DNA from: Gammaproteobacteria bacterium
Lineage (GTDB): Bacteria > Pseudomonadota > Gammaproteobacteria > PS1 > Pseudothioglobaceae
Direction of reading: 5' to 3'
Length of the DNA stretch: 36,176 nucleotides
Assembly (NCBI GenBank): GCA_028599035.1
Contig: JAQRMT010000003.1
Span: 1 to 36,176, forward strand
Position 1 is the stretch's first letter. Every line of letters starts with the position of its first letter. Below are positions 1-7,821 of the stretch, in pieces. The notes beneath the pieces are model-generated. The model was not told the DNA's origin. It did not search any database and saw only the letters and a list, made by a program, of their open reading frames with translations. The position numbers and the translations under genes were made by a program.

Positions 1-115
1 GAAGATGGAAGTAGAACTTCTTTCTCCAATCGCCATGGAAGATGGCTTAAGATTTGCCATTAGAGAAGGCGGTCGCACAGTGGGTGCGGGTGTGGTTTCT
101 AAGGTGGCGGATTAA
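1..115 (+). CDS. tuf: Elongation factor Tu, C-terminal fragment
   Basis: The window opens inside a reading frame (from base 2) whose last 37 residues end in REGGRTVGAGVVSKVAD, the classic C-terminus of EF-Tu domain III. EF-Tu is the cytoplasmic GTPase that delivers aminoacyl-tRNA to the ribosome. Only this tail is present because the window edge cuts the gene, so completeness cannot be judged. The order tuf, tRNA-Trp, secE, nusG downstream is the usual gammaproteobacterial arrangement and supports the call. Confidence 0.95.
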   Translation, partial: KMEVELLSPIAMEDGLRFAIREGGRTVGAGVVSKVAD

Positions 116-162
116 GAGTAAAAAAGTAAGTGGCTTGAATTATTTTCAAGTCTTATAAAATA

Positions 163-201
163 CCTTTAGTGATTCATGTGATTACTAAGGGAATTTTTTT
201 T
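163..201 (+). terminator. Possible rho-independent terminator after tuf
   Basis: A stem of about ten pairs forms between CCTTTAGTGAT and ATTACTAAGG, with one bulged T and one G-T pair, and runs into eight T residues at 194-201. It sits 48 bases after the tuf stop and only six bases before the mature tRNA-Trp. It may therefore be partly read through or act as a processing site. A weaker hairpin (CTTGAA / TTCAAG) lies just upstream at about 134-149. Confidence 0.45.
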
Positions 202-207
202 AAATTT

Positions 208-283
208 AGGCAAGTGGCTCAATTGGTAGAGTGGCGGTCTCCAAAACCGTTGGTTGGGGGTTCGAGTCCCTCCTTGCCTGCCA
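208..283 (+). tRNA. trpT: tRNA-Trp (anticodon CCA)
   Basis: The cloverleaf can be drawn by eye. The acceptor AGGCAAG (208-214) pairs with CTTGCCT (273-279), followed by discriminator G280 and an encoded CCA at 281-283. The anticodon stem is GCGGT/ACCGT (234-238 / 246-250) around a seven-base loop with anticodon CCA at 241-243, which reads the tryptophan codon UGG. The T arm carries GGTTCGAGTCC. It lies between tuf and secE, the common place for this gene in gammaproteobacteria. Confidence 0.97.
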
Positions 284-302
284 TATTTTTTAAGGATGTA
301 AT

Positions 303-677
303 GTGAGTAAGAGTGTAGAGAGTCAAGTAAAGGCAGAGTCGTCAATAGGAATGATTGTATCAATCCTAATTGTAGTGGGCTTTCTTGTGCTTTTCTATTT
401 AGATCCGTTTGAGTTGAATACAACACTGTATAAAGTGTTGGTTTTATTAGCAGGTTTGGTGTTAGCAGGATTTGTATTTTTCAAATCACCGCAGGGTGTT
501 CGATTAAATGCGTTTTTTAAAGAGACAAAAATTGAACTACGCAAAGTTGTTTGGCCAACGAAAGATGAGACTATTAAGACAACTGGCATGATTATGGTAG
601 CAGTGGTTATTGTTGCGATTTTCTTGTGGATTGTTGATGCATTTTTCACTTGGGCTGTTCAACTACTAACAAATTAA
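303..677 (+). CDS. secE: Preprotein translocase subunit SecE
   Basis: A 124-residue inner-membrane protein with three hydrophobic segments (about residues 16-34, 44-60 and 95-118). The cytoplasmic amphipathic stretch KETKIELRKVVWPTKDET before the last helix is the family signature. SecE clamps SecY in the SecYEG channel. The length matches the three-helix E. coli form of about 127 residues. The start is a GTG at 303, chosen because AAGGA (292-296) lies six bases upstream and no in-frame ATG fits. It is followed 12 bases later by nusG, the conserved secE-nusG pair. Confidence 0.95.
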   Translation: MSKSVESQVKAESSIGMIVSILIVVGFLVLFYLDPFELNTTLYKVLVLLAGLVLAGFVFFKSPQGVRLNAFFKETKIELRKVVWPTKDETIKTTGMIMVAVVIVAIFLWIVDAFFTWAVQLLTN

Positions 678-689
678 GAGGGGTTTTAG

Positions 690-1223
690 ATGGCTAAGAG
701 ATGGTATGTACTCCACGCAAGAAGCGGTTATGAAGCAAAAGTAAAAATTGCAATTGAAGAGGCGGTTGCTAGAGAAGGTTTAGAAGACTTACTTAGCGAA
801 GTTATGATTCCGACCGAACAAGTGGTAGAGCTTAAAGACGGTCAAAAGAAAACAGCTGAGCGTAAATTTTTCCCAGGCTATATGTTAATTAATATGGAAT
901 TGACTGAACCAAGCTGGTTGTTGGTGAAGAATACCAGCAATGTGATTGGGTTTATCGGCGGCTCTTCGGGCAAGCCGTCGCCCATCACTCAACGAGAGGT
1001 TGACAAGATCATGGCGCGCGTCCAAGAAGGTGCTGACAAGCCTAAACCTAAGGTTGCTTACCAACCAGGCGAAGAAATTCTGGTTGTTGATGGGCCTTTC
1101 AATGAGTTTAATGGTACGATTGAAGCGGTGGATTATGAAAAGAATTTACTGAAAGTAGAGGTGTTGATTTTTGGACGCTCTACACCAGTAGAGTTGGCGT
1201 TTTCTCAAGTGCAGAAAACTTAA
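690..1223 (+). CDS. nusG: Transcription termination/antitermination factor NusG
   Basis: A 177-residue protein. The N-terminal NGN domain begins KRWYVLHARSGYEAKV and contains FFPGYMLI, the surface that binds the RNA polymerase clamp helices. A KOW domain follows at about residues 125-177 (GPFNEFNGTIEAVDYEKN), which contacts Rho or ribosomal protein S10. Length and order match E. coli NusG (181 residues). AGGGG lies just upstream of the ATG, and the gene is closely spaced after secE, so the two are very probably co-transcribed. Confidence 0.97.
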   Translation: MAKRWYVLHARSGYEAKVKIAIEEAVAREGLEDLLSEVMIPTEQVVELKDGQKKTAERKFFPGYMLINMELTEPSWLLVKNTSNVIGFIGGSSGKPSPITQREVDKIMARVQEGADKPKPKVAYQPGEEILVVDGPFNEFNGTIEAVDYEKNLLKVEVLIFGRSTPVELAFSQVQKT

Positions 1224-1227
1224 TAAA

Positions 1228-1286
1228 ACAACTTTCGGGTTGTGATTTAACAGGGGAGCTTAATCTTGAATTGAGCGTTTGTACCC
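1228..1286 (+). promoter_or_regulatory. rplK leader with candidate L1-binding site
   Basis: The nusG-rplK spacer folds into two elements. ACAACT/GGTTGT (1228-1243) closes a UUCG tetraloop. GGGG at 1253-1256 can pair with CCC at 1284-1286 around a second stem, GCTTAAT/ATTGAGC (1258-1264 / 1270-1276), leaving an asymmetric bulge of about seven bases on the 3' side. Two helices separated by an asymmetric internal loop is the known shape of the L1 translational-repression site in rplKA leaders. The assignment comes from position and shape only. Confidence 0.5.
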
Positions 1287-1304
1287 AAAACTAAGGATAA
1301 AAAA

Positions 1305-1733
1305 ATGGCTAAAAAAATAGAATCATATATCAAGCTGCAGATTCCAGCACAAGAGGCAAATCCTTCACCTCCAGTAGGTCCAGCATTGGGTCAGCATGGT
1401 GTGAATATTATGGATTTTTGTAAAGCATTTAATGCTTCAACACAAGATATTGACAAAGGCATGAAAGTGCCAGTGGTTATTACGGTTTATAGTGACCGTA
1501 GCTTTACTTTTATTACTAAGACACCGCCAGCAGCGCTGTTAATTCTAAAAGTAACGGGCATTAAAAAAGGCAGTGGCGTGCCACATACTGATAAAGTTGG
1601 CAAGATTACGCGTGCGCAGTTAGAAGAGGTTGCAACGATTAAAATGAAAGATTTGAATGCAAATGATATGGATGCGGCAGTGAATATTATTGCTGGTACA
1701 GCCCGTTCAATGGGTATTGAAGTGGAGGGTTGA
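1305..1733 (+). CDS. rplK: 50S ribosomal protein L11
   Basis: A 142-residue protein, the usual L11 length. It has the proline-rich N-terminal motif PSPPVGPALGQHGVNIMDFC that contacts release and elongation factors, and the C-terminal 23S rRNA-binding domain ending TARSMGIEVEG. L11 forms the GTPase-associated centre at the base of the L7/L12 stalk. Translation starts at ATG 1305 after an AAGGA motif. rplA follows four bases after the stop, so the two are translationally coupled as in other bacteria. Confidence 0.98.
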   Translation: MAKKIESYIKLQIPAQEANPSPPVGPALGQHGVNIMDFCKAFNASTQDIDKGMKVPVVITVYSDRSFTFITKTPPAALLILKVTGIKKGSGVPHTDKVGKITRAQLEEVATIKMKDLNANDMDAAVNIIAGTARSMGIEVEG

Positions 1734-1737
1734 GAAA

Positions 1738-2433
1738 ATGGCTAGATTAACAAAAAAACAAAAAGAGTTTGCAACAAAAATTGAAATTGGCAAGCACTAC
1801 TTAATAACTGAGGCATTGACATTATTAAAAGAATGTTCAGTTGCAAAATTTGACGAATCTATTGATGTAAGCATTAACCTTGGTATTGATGCAAACAAAT
1901 CTGATCAGAATGTGCGTGGTGCGGTTGTCCTGCCAAATGGTACTGGAAAATCAGTTCGTGTTGCGGTATTTACCCAAGGTGACAATGTGGAGAAAGCAAA
2001 AGCAGCAGGCGCTGATGTTGTTGGCATGGACGATCTAATGAAATCAATGCAAGACGGCGACCTTAATTATGATGTGGTGATCGCCTCTCCAGATGCAATG
2101 GGTGTTGTGGGTCGCTTAGGTCAAGTGTTAGGGCCTAGAGGTCTAATGCCTAATCCTAAGGTTGGTACAGTAACACCAGATGTTGCCACTGCGGTTAATA
2201 ATGCGAAAGCAGGTCAAGTGCGTTATCGTACGGATAAAGCAGGTATTATTCATGCTGGTATTGGTAAAGCGTCATTTAGCGCAGAAGCATTAGCTGAAAA
2301 TATTGCTGCCTTAATGGAGGCATTGAAAAAAGCAAAACCCAGTTCAGCCAAGGGTGTTTATTTCAAGAAAGTGAGTGTTTCATCAACCATGGGTCCAGGT
2401 TTAAGTGTTGATGTAGCGTCAGCCGACGCTTAG
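1738..2433 (+). CDS. rplA: 50S ribosomal protein L1
   Basis: A 231-residue protein beginning MARLTKKQKEF, with the family signature GRLGQVLGPRGLMPNPKVGT near residues 121-140. L1 forms the L1 stalk at the ribosomal E site and represses translation of its own rplKA message. An upstream ATG at 1690 is in frame but lies inside rplK and would add 16 atypical residues. ATG 1738 gives the standard N-terminus and is preceded by GGAGG. Confidence 0.97.
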   Translation: MARLTKKQKEFATKIEIGKHYLITEALTLLKECSVAKFDESIDVSINLGIDANKSDQNVRGAVVLPNGTGKSVRVAVFTQGDNVEKAKAAGADVVGMDDLMKSMQDGDLNYDVVIASPDAMGVVGRLGQVLGPRGLMPNPKVGTVTPDVATAVNNAKAGQVRYRTDKAGIIHAGIGKASFSAEALAENIAALMEALKKAKPSSAKGVYFKKVSVSSTMGPGLSVDVASADA

Positions 2434-2632
2434 TCAATAGATAAGAATTCTTTTAGGTCTTAGATTGTTCTATGATCTCAAAGACCATAGGTGCAAATAT
2501 TCCTCCTGGAGTATTTGTTTAATTGAGTGGTAACACACTCGGCCTATGTAGAGAGTATGAGAATACTCTAGGGTGAAGGTTATACAAATGTATGGCTTTC
2601 TTTTTTAAACTGTTTTTTAGGAGAGAGACAAA
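2434..2632 (+). promoter_or_regulatory. rplJL leader (L10 leader-type)
   Basis: The 199 bases between rplA and rplJ contain no gene. They hold several local inverted repeats: GGTCTT with AAGACC near 2456-2486, GAGTGG and CCACTC-like pairing around 2524-2541, and GAGTAT / ATACTC at about 2553-2569. A U-rich run sits just before the rplJ ribosome-binding site AGGAGAG. Length, place and structure match the long leader that L10-(L12)4 binds to repress rplJL. A promoter for rplJL is likely inside it, but I could not fix its hexamers. Confidence 0.65.
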
Positions 2633-3154
2633 ATGGCTCTAAATCTTGAAGCAAAAAAAGTTGTTGTCGAACAAGTAAATACACTCGCACAGGGTAGTAT
2701 TTCTGTTGGCGTAGCTGAGTATCGTGGATTAACAGTTGAACAAATGACTAATCTTCGTGCTAGCGCAATAGATGCGAATGTTTCTTTACGCGTGGTAAAG
2801 AATTCGTTGGCAAAAAGGGCGCTAGAGAATACGGCATGTGAGTGTGTAATGCCTGTGCTTAGTGGACCGGTAATTCTTGGTTTTTCACAAGAAGATCCAG
2901 GTGCAGTAGCGCGTGTATTCAATGATTTCGTTAAAGAAAACGAAGATTTAGTTGTTAAGGGTCTGGGTGTTTCAGGTGATTTTGTGGAAGCAAATGAACT
3001 TAAACGCATTGCAGACTTACCAACCAAAGATCAGGCGATTAGCTTAGTTATGGCATTGATGTTGGCACCAGTTGAGAAACTAGCAAGGAGTCTAAATGAT
3101 ATCCCTGGTCAAGTAACTCGAGTGGTTTCAGCAGTGGCACAACAAAAACAATAA
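2633..3154 (+). CDS. rplJ: 50S ribosomal protein L10
   Basis: A 173-residue protein starting MALNLEAKKVVVEQV, with the L10 N-terminal rRNA-binding domain (EYRGLTVEQMTNLR, RVVKNSLAKRAL) and a C-terminal helix that anchors L7/L12 dimers. It builds the stalk of the large subunit and, in complex with L12, represses its own leader. The ATG is preceded by a strong AGGAGAG. rplL follows after 23 bases in the conserved rplJ-rplL pair. Confidence 0.97.
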   Translation: MALNLEAKKVVVEQVNTLAQGSISVGVAEYRGLTVEQMTNLRASAIDANVSLRVVKNSLAKRALENTACECVMPVLSGPVILGFSQEDPGAVARVFNDFVKENEDLVVKGLGVSGDFVEANELKRIADLPTKDQAISLVMALMLAPVEKLARSLNDIPGQVTRVVSAVAQQKQ

Positions 3155-3177
3155 TAAATAAAAAAGGAGTAAATATC

Positions 3178-3555
3178 ATGGCTAAATTAACCAATGAAGA
3201 TATTTTAAATGCAATTGCTGACATGTCAGTAATGGATGTGGTTGAACTGGTTTCAGCAATGGAAGAGAAGTTCGGTGTATCAGCGGCAGCGGCAGCAGCA
3301 CCAGTAGCAGTGGCAGCAGATGCTGGCGCAGCAGTGGAAGAAAAAGACGAGTTTGATGTAATGTTGACTAGTTTTGGTGAGAAAAAAGTTGCTGTTATTA
3401 AAGCAGTGCGTGGCATCACAGGTCTTGGGCTTAAGGAAGCAAAAGACATGGTTGAGTCAGCGCCTGTTGCTGTTAAAGAAGGCGTGCCTAAAGCGGAGGC
3501 GGAAGACACCCAAAAGCAGCTTGAAGAAGCAGGTGCTAGCGTAGAACTTAAATAA
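3178..3555 (+). CDS. rplL: 50S ribosomal protein L7/L12
   Basis: A 125-residue acidic stalk protein. It has an N-terminal dimerisation domain (residues 1-35, NEDILNAIADMSVMDVVELV), an alanine-rich flexible hinge (about 38-58) and a C-terminal factor-binding domain (EKKVAVIKAVRGITGLGLKE). Several copies recruit translational GTPases. It is preceded by AAAGGAG and followed by a hairpin-rich spacer before rpoB, as expected for a gene made in excess over RNA polymerase subunits. Confidence 0.98.
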   Translation: MAKLTNEDILNAIADMSVMDVVELVSAMEEKFGVSAAAAAAPVAVAADAGAAVEEKDEFDVMLTSFGEKKVAVIKAVRGITGLGLKEAKDMVESAPVAVKEGVPKAEAEDTQKQLEEAGASVELK

Positions 3556-3567
3556 TTAGTTTTGCGT

Positions 3568-3606
3568 AAACACTATAGTCCCCGCAAGGGGATTTTAGTG
3601 TTTTTT
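3568..3606 (+). terminator. Attenuator hairpin between rplL and rpoB
   Basis: AACACTA (3569-3575) pairs with TAGTGTT (3596-3602), and an inner TCCCC/GGGGA stem closes a GCAA tetraloop. Six T residues (3601-3606) follow. This is an intrinsic-terminator shape placed where E. coli has the partial terminator that lowers rpoBC expression relative to rplJL. As rpoB has no clear promoter of its own, partial read-through is the likely behaviour. Confidence 0.75.
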
Positions 3607-3688
3607 GCACTCTTAAATGAGTGCTTTCAGTCTATAGCTTTATAGGCTGACTTAATTACTAAAGGACTTTCTTAGAAGAAAGTCTTTT
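3607..3688 (+). promoter_or_regulatory. Three further hairpins in the rplL-rpoB spacer
   Basis: After the attenuator come three more perfect or near-perfect stems: GCACTC/GAGTGC (3607-3624), CAGTCTATA/TATAGGCTG (3628-3649, loop GCTT) and a 13-pair stem centred on AG at 3674-3675 (3661-3688) followed by T then A runs. In E. coli this spacer holds an RNase III processing stem. These hairpins are the obvious candidates for mRNA processing or further attenuation here. Function is inferred from position. Confidence 0.5.
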
Positions 3689-3729
3689 AAAAAATGTTAA
3701 ATTGTAAGATTAAATAATGCGAGGTATTC

Positions 3730-6700
3730 ATGGCTTATTCATTTACTGAAAAAAAGCGAATTAGAAATAATTTCGGTTCAAGAGAATCAATTCTAACTGA
3801 ACCGGATTTACTGGCCATTCAGATTGAATCATTCAACGGCTTTATTCAGGCTGGTAGAGAAGAAAAAGAGGATGTTGGTTTGCATGCAGTTTTTCAATCT
3901 GTCTTCCCAATCACAGCGAATAATGGTTATGCAGAGATTGAATATGTGGACTATAAATTACAAGAACCAAAGTTTAATGTTGAAGAATGCAAATTGCGTG
4001 GCGCTACTTTTGCCTCAATATTACGGGTTAAGTTAAACCTGGTTTTATTTGATAAGAATGGATCAATTTTAAAGAAAAAACGCAAAGTTAAGCAAATTAT
4101 TGAAGAAGATGTTTATTTAGGTCAGTTGCCATTAATGACTGAAACAGGTACTTTTGTTATTAATGGCACAGAACGAGTTGTAGTATCTCAATTGCACAGA
4201 TCTCCTGGTGTGATTTTTGAACATGATAAGGGTAAGACACACTCTTCAGGTAAGATTTTATTCTCATCTCGTATCATTCCTTACCGTGGCTCATGGTTGG
4301 ATTTTGAATTTGATCATCACGAGCATTTATATGTGCGAATTGACCGTCGTCGTAAATTACCAATAACCACGCTACTGCGTGCAATGGGTCTTGATTCGAA
4401 TACAATTCTTGATACTTTTTTTGAGAAAGTTAATGTCAAGCTTAAGGCAAAATCTTGCGATGTAAGTTTATCTCCTGAAAAATTTAAAGGCACAATTGCT
4501 GAATTTGACATTACCTCAGGCAACGATGTGGTGGTTGAAAAAGGTCGCCGTATTACGGCTAAACATGTAAAACTTCTAGAGAAGGCGGGCATAAAGTCCA
4601 TCAACACTCCGCTTGAATATTTATTAGATAAAATAGTTTCGCAAGATCTAATTGATAAAGAAACAGGTGAAATTTTAATCGCCGCCAATAGCGCAATTAC
4701 TGAAGAAGTACTGGAAGTTATTACCAGTAATAAAGTTAAAAAACTTGAAATTCTATATGTCAATGAATCTGAAACAGGTGCTTATATTTCTGATACTTTG
4801 CGCCTAGATGAGACGCAAACTGAAATTGAAGCGCGTATGTCTATTTACCATGTGATGCGTCCAGGTGAGCCAGCAACAGAAGATGCAGTTAATTTATTAT
4901 TTAATAACTTATTCTTTAAAAATGAGCGCTACGATCTTTCTAAAGTAGGTCGTATGAAGCTTAATCGTCGTTTAGGCGTTGCCTCGGAAGCAGGTATACA
5001 TGTATTGGCAAATGACGATATTTTGAATGTTATTAAATTACTGATTGATATTAAAGATGGTAAAGATTCGGTTGATGATGTTGATACGCTTGCCAATAGA
5101 CGCGTTAGAGCGATTGGTGAAATGATTGAAAATCAATTTAGAATTGGTTTAGTTCGTGTTGAAAAGGCAGTTAAAGAGGGTTTGAACTTGGCTGAAACAG
5201 ACGAATTAACCCCGCAAGACTTAATTAACTCAAATCCAGTATCGGCTGCCGTTAGAGAGTTTTTTGGCTCTTCTCAGTTGTCGCAGTTTATGGATCAAGT
5301 TAACCCGTTATCAGGCGTTACACATAAACGCCGTATTTCTGCTTTAGGTCCTGGCGGTTTAACCCGTGAGCGAGCTGGCTTTGAAGTGCGTGATGTACAT
5401 CCATCACATTATGGTCGTTTATGTCCAATTGAAACACCAGAAGGTCCAAATATTGGTCTGATTAACACTTTGGCAGTTTATGCTAAAACTAATAATTATG
5501 GCTTTTTAGAGACCCCTTATCAAGTGGTTAAGAGCGGCAAAGTGACAAATGAAATTATCTATGTTTCTGCGATTGATGAAATCGCACATACTATAGCGCA
5601 AGCGAATGCCAGTGTTGACGCAAAAGGCAAATTGATGGATGATTTAATTTCTTGTCGTCATAAAAACGAATTTGTTTTAGTGGATTCCGCTGATGTGACT
5701 TTGATTGATATTGACTCTAAGCAAATCTCATCCGTAGCAGCATCTTTGATCCCCTTCTTAGAGCATGATGATGCAAACCGTGCCTTGATGGGATCAAACA
5801 TGCAACGCCAAGCCGTTCCTGTGTTAAAGGCTGAAAAACCTTTGGTTGGTACGGGTATTGAGCGAGTAGTGGCGACTGATTCTCGTGTTTGTGTAACTGC
5901 CAAGCATAGCGGCGTGGTTGAGGCAGTTGATGCCTCTCGCATTGTTATTCGTGTAGATTCTAAACAGGCTAAAGCAGGCGAATTGGGTGTTGATATTTAC
6001 AATCTTACTAAATATGCTCGCTCTAATCAAAACACCTGCATCAATCAAAAACCTTTGGTTAAGACTGGTGATAAAATAGTAGCAGGTGATGTCTTGGCTG
6101 ACGGCCCTTCAACCGATTTAGGCGAATTAGCATTAGGTCAAAACATGAAGATTGCCTTTATGCCGTGGAACGGTTATAACTTTGAAGACTCAATTTTAAT
6201 CTCTGAGCGAGTTATACAAGAAGATCGTTACACCACGATTCACATTGAAGAACTCACTGCCTACGCACGAGACACTACGCTAGGTTCTGAGGAAATTACC
6301 GCTGATATTCCAAATGTTAGTGAATCCGCTTTGTCTAAATTAGACGAAGTAGGTGTGGTGTATGTCGGTGCCCGTGTGAAGGGTGGCGACATCTTGGTGG
6401 GCAAGGTAACACCTAAAAGCGAAACAGTGCTCTCCCCAGAAGAGAAATTATTGCGCGCTATTTTTGGTGAAAAAGCCAGCAGTGTTAAGGATTCTTCATT
6501 GCGTATCGGCGCATCAAAATCTGGTGTGGTTATTGATGTACAAATCTTTACCCGTGATCGCATTGAAAAAGACGCAAGAGCATTGAGTATTGACGAAAGT
6601 CGTTTGGCAAAAATCAGAAAAGATATTGACGATGAGTTTGGTATTATTGATGGTGATATTTATCGTCGTATTCGTGCGACACTTTCAGGCAACACGGTAA

Positions 6701-7812
6701 CAAAAGGTGTGGGCAATATTGACATAGGTGATAAATTAAACGCTAAAGCAATGCGACCTTTAGAGGAAGTTGATTTTGCTAAACTTAGGGTGAAAGATGC
6801 AACTGTTAATAAAGAAGTGGCGGCATTGGTTAAACAAGCTAAAGCGAAACGAGTCGAATTTGATGCCTTCTTTGAAAATGAACGCGCTAAGATTAACGAA
6901 GATGCAGAATTACCACCAGGCGTAATGAAGATGGTTAAAGTTTATGTGGCAACGCGTAAAACTTTACAAGTGGGTGATAAGATGGCGGGTCGTCATGGCA
7001 ACAAGGGTGTTATTTCACGAGTATCTCCAGTAGAAGATATGCCTTATTTAGCGGATGGCTCTACTATTGATGTGGTGCTTAATCCGTTAGGTGTTCCATC
7101 TCGAATGAATGTTGGTCAGGTATTAGAGGTTCATTTGGGTTATGCCGCTAAAGGTTTGGGGCATAAGATTGCTGCAATGTTGGATGAAAAGCGCAGCGAA
7201 ATGGTTAAAGAGATTAGAGATTTTTTAGATAAAGTTTATAATTCTTATGGCAAGAAAGAAGACCTTAAATCATTTAATGATGAGGAAATCATTGAATTAG
7301 CCAACAACTTACGCGCAGGTGTGCCAATGGCAACACCGGTATTTGATGGTATTAAAGAAGATGATATTAAATCGCTATTAAAGTTGGCTGATTTGCCAGA
7401 GTCTGGTCAAGAGCAGCTTTATGACGGTCGCACAGGTGAAGCATTTGACCGACCAGTAACGGTGGGTTATATGCATATGTTAAAACTTAATCACTTGGTT
7501 GATGACAAGATGCATGCGCGTTCAACTGGTCCTTATTCATTGGTTACACAGCAGCCGCTAAGTGGTAAAGCACAATTTGGTGGTCAGCGCTTTGGTGAGA
7601 TGGAGGTTTGGGCGCTTGAAGCCTATGGTGCAGCACATACATTGCGTGAAATGTTGACGGTCAAATCAGATGATGTGGTAGGTCGTGCGAAGATGTATAA
7701 GAGTATTGTTGATGGTGTTAACTTAACGGAATCAGTGATGCCAGAATCATTTAATGTATTAGTTAAAGAGATTCGTTCACTGGGTATTGATGTTGAATTG
7801 GAACAAAATTAG
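3730..7812 (+). CDS. rpoB: DNA-directed RNA polymerase subunit beta
   Basis: A 1360-residue protein, the usual gammaproteobacterial length (E. coli 1342). Recognisable parts in order are the N-terminal protrusion and lobe (MAYSFTEKKRIRNNFG), the rifampicin-binding fork region near residues 510-570 (FGSSQLSQFMDQ, NPLSGVTHKRRISALGPGG), the conserved RDVHPSHYGRLCPIETPEG, the active-site lysine segment GDKMAGRHGNKG (about 1082-1093) and the C-terminal clamp (GGQRFGEMEVWALEAYGA). No intein or frameshift is seen. It forms the catalytic core with beta'. rpoC follows after nine bases. Confidence 0.99.
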   Translation: MAYSFTEKKRIRNNFGSRESILTEPDLLAIQIESFNGFIQAGREEKEDVGLHAVFQSVFPITANNGYAEIEYVDYKLQEPKFNVEECKLRGATFASILRVKLNLVLFDKNGSILKKKRKVKQIIEEDVYLGQLPLMTETGTFVINGTERVVVSQLHRSPGVIFEHDKGKTHSSGKILFSSRIIPYRGSWLDFEFDHHEHLYVRIDRRRKLPITTLLRAMGLDSNTILDTFFEKVNVKLKAKSCDVSLSPEKFKGTIAEFDITSGNDVVVEKGRRITAKHVKLLEKAGIKSINTPLEYLLDKIVSQDLIDKETGEILIAANSAITEEVLEVITSNKVKKLEILYVNESETGAYISDTLRLDETQTEIEARMSIYHVMRPGEPATEDAVNLLFNNLFFKNERYDLSKVGRMKLNRRLGVASEAGIHVLANDDILNVIKLLIDIKDGKDSVDDVDTLANRRVRAIGEMIENQFRIGLVRVEKAVKEGLNLAETDELTPQDLINSNPVSAAVREFFGSSQLSQFMDQVNPLSGVTHKRRISALGPGGLTRERAGFEVRDVHPSHYGRLCPIETPEGPNIGLINTLAVYAKTNNYGFLETPYQVVKSGKVTNEIIYVSAIDEIAHTIAQANASVDAKGKLMDDLISCRHKNEFVLVDSADVTLIDIDSKQISSVAASLIPFLEHDDANRALMGSNMQRQAVPVLKAEKPLVGTGIERVVATDSRVCVTAKHSGVVEAVDASRIVIRVDSKQAKAGELGVDIYNLTKYARSNQNTCINQKPLVKTGDKIVAGDVLADGPSTDLGELALGQNMKIAFMPWNGYNFEDSILISERVIQEDRYTTIHIEELTAYARDTTLGSEEITADIPNVSESALSKLDEVGVVYVGARVKGGDILVGKVTPKSETVLSPEEKLLRAIFGEKASSVKDSSLRIGASKSGVVIDVQIFTRDRIEKDARALSIDESRLAKIRKDIDDEFGIIDGDIYRRIRATLSGNTVTKGVGNIDIGDKLNAKAMRPLEEVDFAKLRVKDATVNKEVAALVKQAKAKRVEFDAFFENERAKINEDAELPPGVMKMVKVYVATRKTLQVGDKMAGRHGNKGVISRVSPVEDMPYLADGSTIDVVLNPLGVPSRMNVGQVLEVHLGYAAKGLGHKIAAMLDEKRSEMVKEIRDFLDKVYNSYGKKEDLKSFNDEEIIELANNLRAGVPMATPVFDGIKEDDIKSLLKLADLPESGQEQLYDGRTGEAFDRPVTVGYMHMLKLNHLVDDKMHARSTGPYSLVTQQPLSGKAQFGGQRFGEMEVWALEAYGAAHTLREMLTVKSDDVVGRAKMYKSIVDGVNLTESVMPESFNVLVKEIRSLGIDVELEQN

Positions 7813-7821
7813 GAGAGTTGA

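Noticed and set aside
166..426. Minus-strand reading frame over tRNA-Trp and secE
   Set aside because: Its sequence is the antisense of the tRNA and secE, a common false gene call.
3048..3509. Minus-strand alanine/serine-rich frame over rplL
   Set aside because: It is a shadow of the rplL codons with no start signal.
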